Assembly (NCBI RefSeq): GCF_026240015.1
Contig: NZ_JAPIUX010000001.1
Span: 372,001 to 436,000, forward strand
Source of the DNA: Acetobacter farinalis
GTDB lineage: Bacteria > Pseudomonadota > Alphaproteobacteria > Acetobacterales > Acetobacteraceae
DNA length: 64,000 nucleotides
Direction of reading: 5' to 3'
How positions within the stretch are numbered: the first letter of the stretch is position 1; each line of letters starts with the position of its first letter. The notes beneath the pieces are model-generated. The model saw only the letters and a list, made by a program, of their open reading frames with translations, ran no database searches and had not been told where the DNA came from. The position numbers were made by a program, and so were the translations under genes. Positions 62,338-64,000 of the stretch are shown piece after piece.

Positions 62338-64000
62338 GTGGAAGAAGACAAAACGAGTGTGGTGCCGGACCGGGAACTGCATGTGTATGCAGGGCGGCCC
62401 GTGGCGTTTCTGCTACGATATATGCGTAACCGCACGGTGGGGCACGCCATGGTGTTCGGCTCGGTCGGACTGGCCATTGGCTGTGCTGTCCTGTCGTCCT
62501 ACGCCGTGCGGCATCTGGTGGATATCATGACAGCCACCGCGCATGATGGCCCGGTGGCGGCGGTCTGGCAGGCTGTGGCTGTTCTGGCGGGCCTGATTGC
62601 CATGGATAATCTGGGCTGGCGGATTGCGGGCTGGTTTGCCTCCCGCACTTTTATTGAAATGACCGGCGATATCCGGCGTGACCTGTTCCGGTTTCTCACT
62701 GGCCATTCCCCGGCCTATTTTTCCGAGCGGATGCCGACCTCTCTGGCCGCGCGCATCGCCACGGCGGGCAATGTCTGCTTCACCATTGAAAATCTTCTGG
62801 CATGGAGCGTTCTGCCGCCTGCGTTGAACGTGCTTCTCTCCGTAACGCTCATGCTCTCCGTAAGCTGGCTGATGGGGGGCGTTACGGTTGTTCTGGCCGC
62901 GGCACTCTGCCTGCTGATGTTCCGTCTGGCCGTACGCGGCCGCGCCCTGCACGGGGAATATGCCGCGGCGGCTGCGGGGCTTGAGGGCGAAACTCTGGAT
63001 GTGATGGGCAATATCGCTCTGGTGCGGGCCTTCGGGATGCGCACGCAGGAGCGCCAGCGCTTCAACACGCTGGCGGGCCGGGAAATGGGCGAGCGGCTTC
63101 GCTCCCTGCGCTACATGGAAAAGCTGCGGATGGTGCATGCGGTGCTGACAGCGGTGCTGACAGCCGGTCTGCTGATCTGGGCTGTGCTGCTCTGGCAGCG
63201 TGGGGAGGCAAGTGTGGGGGAGGTGGTCATGGTCATCACCCTGGGGTTTGCCATCCTGCACGGCACGCGGGATCTGGCGATGGCGCTGGTGGAAACCATT
63301 CAGCACAATGCGCGGCTTTCTGAAGTGCTGTCTTCCCTGCTGGTCCCGCATGACATGCCTGATCGGGATGACGCCGTACCGCACCCCGGCCCTGTGCGCG
63401 GGGATATTGTGTTTGAGAATGTCGGCTTCGCCTATCCGGGCGGGGCACGGGTGCTGGATGGATTTAACCTGCATATCACCGCCGGGAGCCGGGTCGGGCT
63501 GGTGGGTCGTTCCGGGTCAGGCAAAAGTACGGTTCTGGCCCTGTTGCAGCGCCTGCGCTTTGTTCAGGAAGGCCGTATTCTGATTGATGGAGAGGATATT
63601 CGTGATCTGACGGATGATGGTCTGCGGGCCTGCCTTTCCATTGTGCCGCAGGATGTTTCCCTGCTGCACCGCACCGTGATGGAGAATATTCGCTACGGCC
63701 GCCCGGATGCACCGGATGAGGCCGTATACGCCGCCGCGATGGCCGCAGGCTGCGTGGAGTTTATTGAAGCCATGCCGCAGGGGTTCCAGACTCTGGTGGG
63801 GGACCGTGGGGTCAAGCTTTCCGGTGGCCAGCGGCAGCGGATTGCCATTGCGCGGGCCTTCCTGCGCAATGCGCCCATTCTTGTTCTGGACGAAGCCACC
63901 AGCGCGCTGGACACGGAAAGCGAGGCCCATGTGCAAAAAGCCCTTGAGCGGCTTATGGTTGGCCGCACTGTCATTGCTGTGGCGCACCGGCTTTCAACCT
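62338..64000 (+). CDS. ABC exporter, fused permease and ATPase (3' end cut by window)
   Basis: Starts at GTG 62338 after GGAG and AAAAGG; 554 residues are visible and the frame is open to the window end. About six membrane helices precede a nucleotide-binding domain with Walker A VGRSGSGKST, Q-loop SIVPQDVSLLHRTVMENIRYG, signature KLSGGQRQRIAIARAFL, Walker B ILVLDEATSALD and, at the last visible bases, H-loop AVAHRLST. It is a second exporter of the MsbA/HlyB type, distinct from the one at 21.5 kb. The missing end is probably a few dozen residues. Substrate unknown. Confidence 0.92.
   Translation, partial: MEEDKTSVVPDRELHVYAGRPVAFLLRYMRNRTVGHAMVFGSVGLAIGCAVLSSYAVRHLVDIMTATAHDGPVAAVWQAVAVLAGLIAMDNLGWRIAGWFASRTFIEMTGDIRRDLFRFLTGHSPAYFSERMPTSLAARIATAGNVCFTIENLLAWSVLPPALNVLLSVTLMLSVSWLMGGVTVVLAAALCLLMFRLAVRGRALHGEYAAAAAGLEGETLDVMGNIALVRAFGMRTQERQRFNTLAGREMGERLRSLRYMEKLRMVHAVLTAVLTAGLLIWAVLLWQRGEASVGEVVMVITLGFAILHGTRDLAMALVETIQHNARLSEVLSSLLVPHDMPDRDDAVPHPGPVRGDIVFENVGFAYPGGARVLDGFNLHITAGSRVGLVGRSGSGKSTVLALLQRLRFVQEGRILIDGEDIRDLTDDGLRACLSIVPQDVSLLHRTVMENIRYGRPDAPDEAVYAAAMAAGCVEFIEAMPQGFQTLVGDRGVKLSGGQRQRIAIARAFLRNAPILVLDEATSALDTESEAHVQKALERLMVGRTVIAVAHRLST

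Overview
The window reads as a high-GC alphaproteobacterial chromosome segment, most likely from an acetic acid bacterium (Acetobacteraceae). The pointers are a CcrM-type GANTC methyltransferase, a dnaG-rpoD pair, a CysG fusion, an lptF-lptG-lptD-surA-rsmA run, a gpmI-envC-ctpA-yibQ-rppH run and many tightly overlapping genes. The genus is not fixed by anything I can see. There are no rRNA or tRNA genes, insertion sequences, prophage genes or CRISPR arrays; it is mostly core chromosome with several envelope and efflux transporters.

Layout. 1-7.5 kb (minus): an MdtABC-like RND efflux operon of one adaptor and two permeases, the last cut by the window edge. 7.75-9.1 kb (minus): a DHA2 drug pump. 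9.25-11.4 kb (plus): a CsbD-like stress protein, then rnhB-ccrM behind a leader crowded with GANTC sites. 11.55-12.2 kb (minus): an exported ankyrin-type protein. 12.2-19.5 kb (minus): a MoxR / DUF58 / BatA-DUF4159 / VWA membrane-protein operon of unknown function, divergent from DUF1285-cca (19.6-21.5 kb). 21.5-26.3 kb (plus): an ABC exporter and an EmrAB pump with a palindromic operator. 26.3-28.7 kb (minus): a TonB-dependent receptor. 29.2-36.9 kb and 36.9-37.4 kb (minus): greA-ilvA, gpmI-envC-ctpA, yibQ and rppH. 37.5-42.2 kb (minus): carAB, where CarA carries an N-terminal helix-turn-helix domain. 42.3-49.1 kb (plus): yqeY, dnaG, rpoD, a GNAT acetyltransferase and rpsF-rpsR-rplI. 49.2-50.4 kb (plus): cfa. 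50.6-57.5 kb (minus): lptF-lptG-lptD-surA-rsmA. 57.7-62.2 kb (minus): aldo/keto reductase, porin and cysG. 62.3 kb to the end (plus): a second ABC exporter, cut by the window edge.

The most unusual signal is at 41.9-42.3 kb. The small subunit of carbamoyl-phosphate synthase is fused in frame to a Cro/YdaS-like DNA-binding domain. Two copies of the palindrome GTGGGAA-N5-TTCCCAC lie just upstream in the divergent carA/yqeY region, and a well-placed internal ribosome binding site could produce CarA without the DNA-binding domain. This suggests an enzyme that may repress its own operon. Second is the run of five GANTC sites in 83 bp, three of them inside two mutually exclusive hairpins, upstream of the rnhB-ccrM pair, which suggests methylation-controlled expression of the methyltransferase.

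Functionally the window combines envelope building and protection (Lpt transport, SurA, EnvC, CtpA, porin, CFA synthase, five exporters), information processing (DnaG, RpoD, GreA, S6/S18/L9, RsmA, CCA enzyme, RNase HII, CcrM) and small-molecule metabolism (CarAB, IlvA, GpmI, CysG). Start sites were chosen from ribosome binding sites, signal peptides and overlaps, and all family assignments come from reading the translated sequence without database searches.
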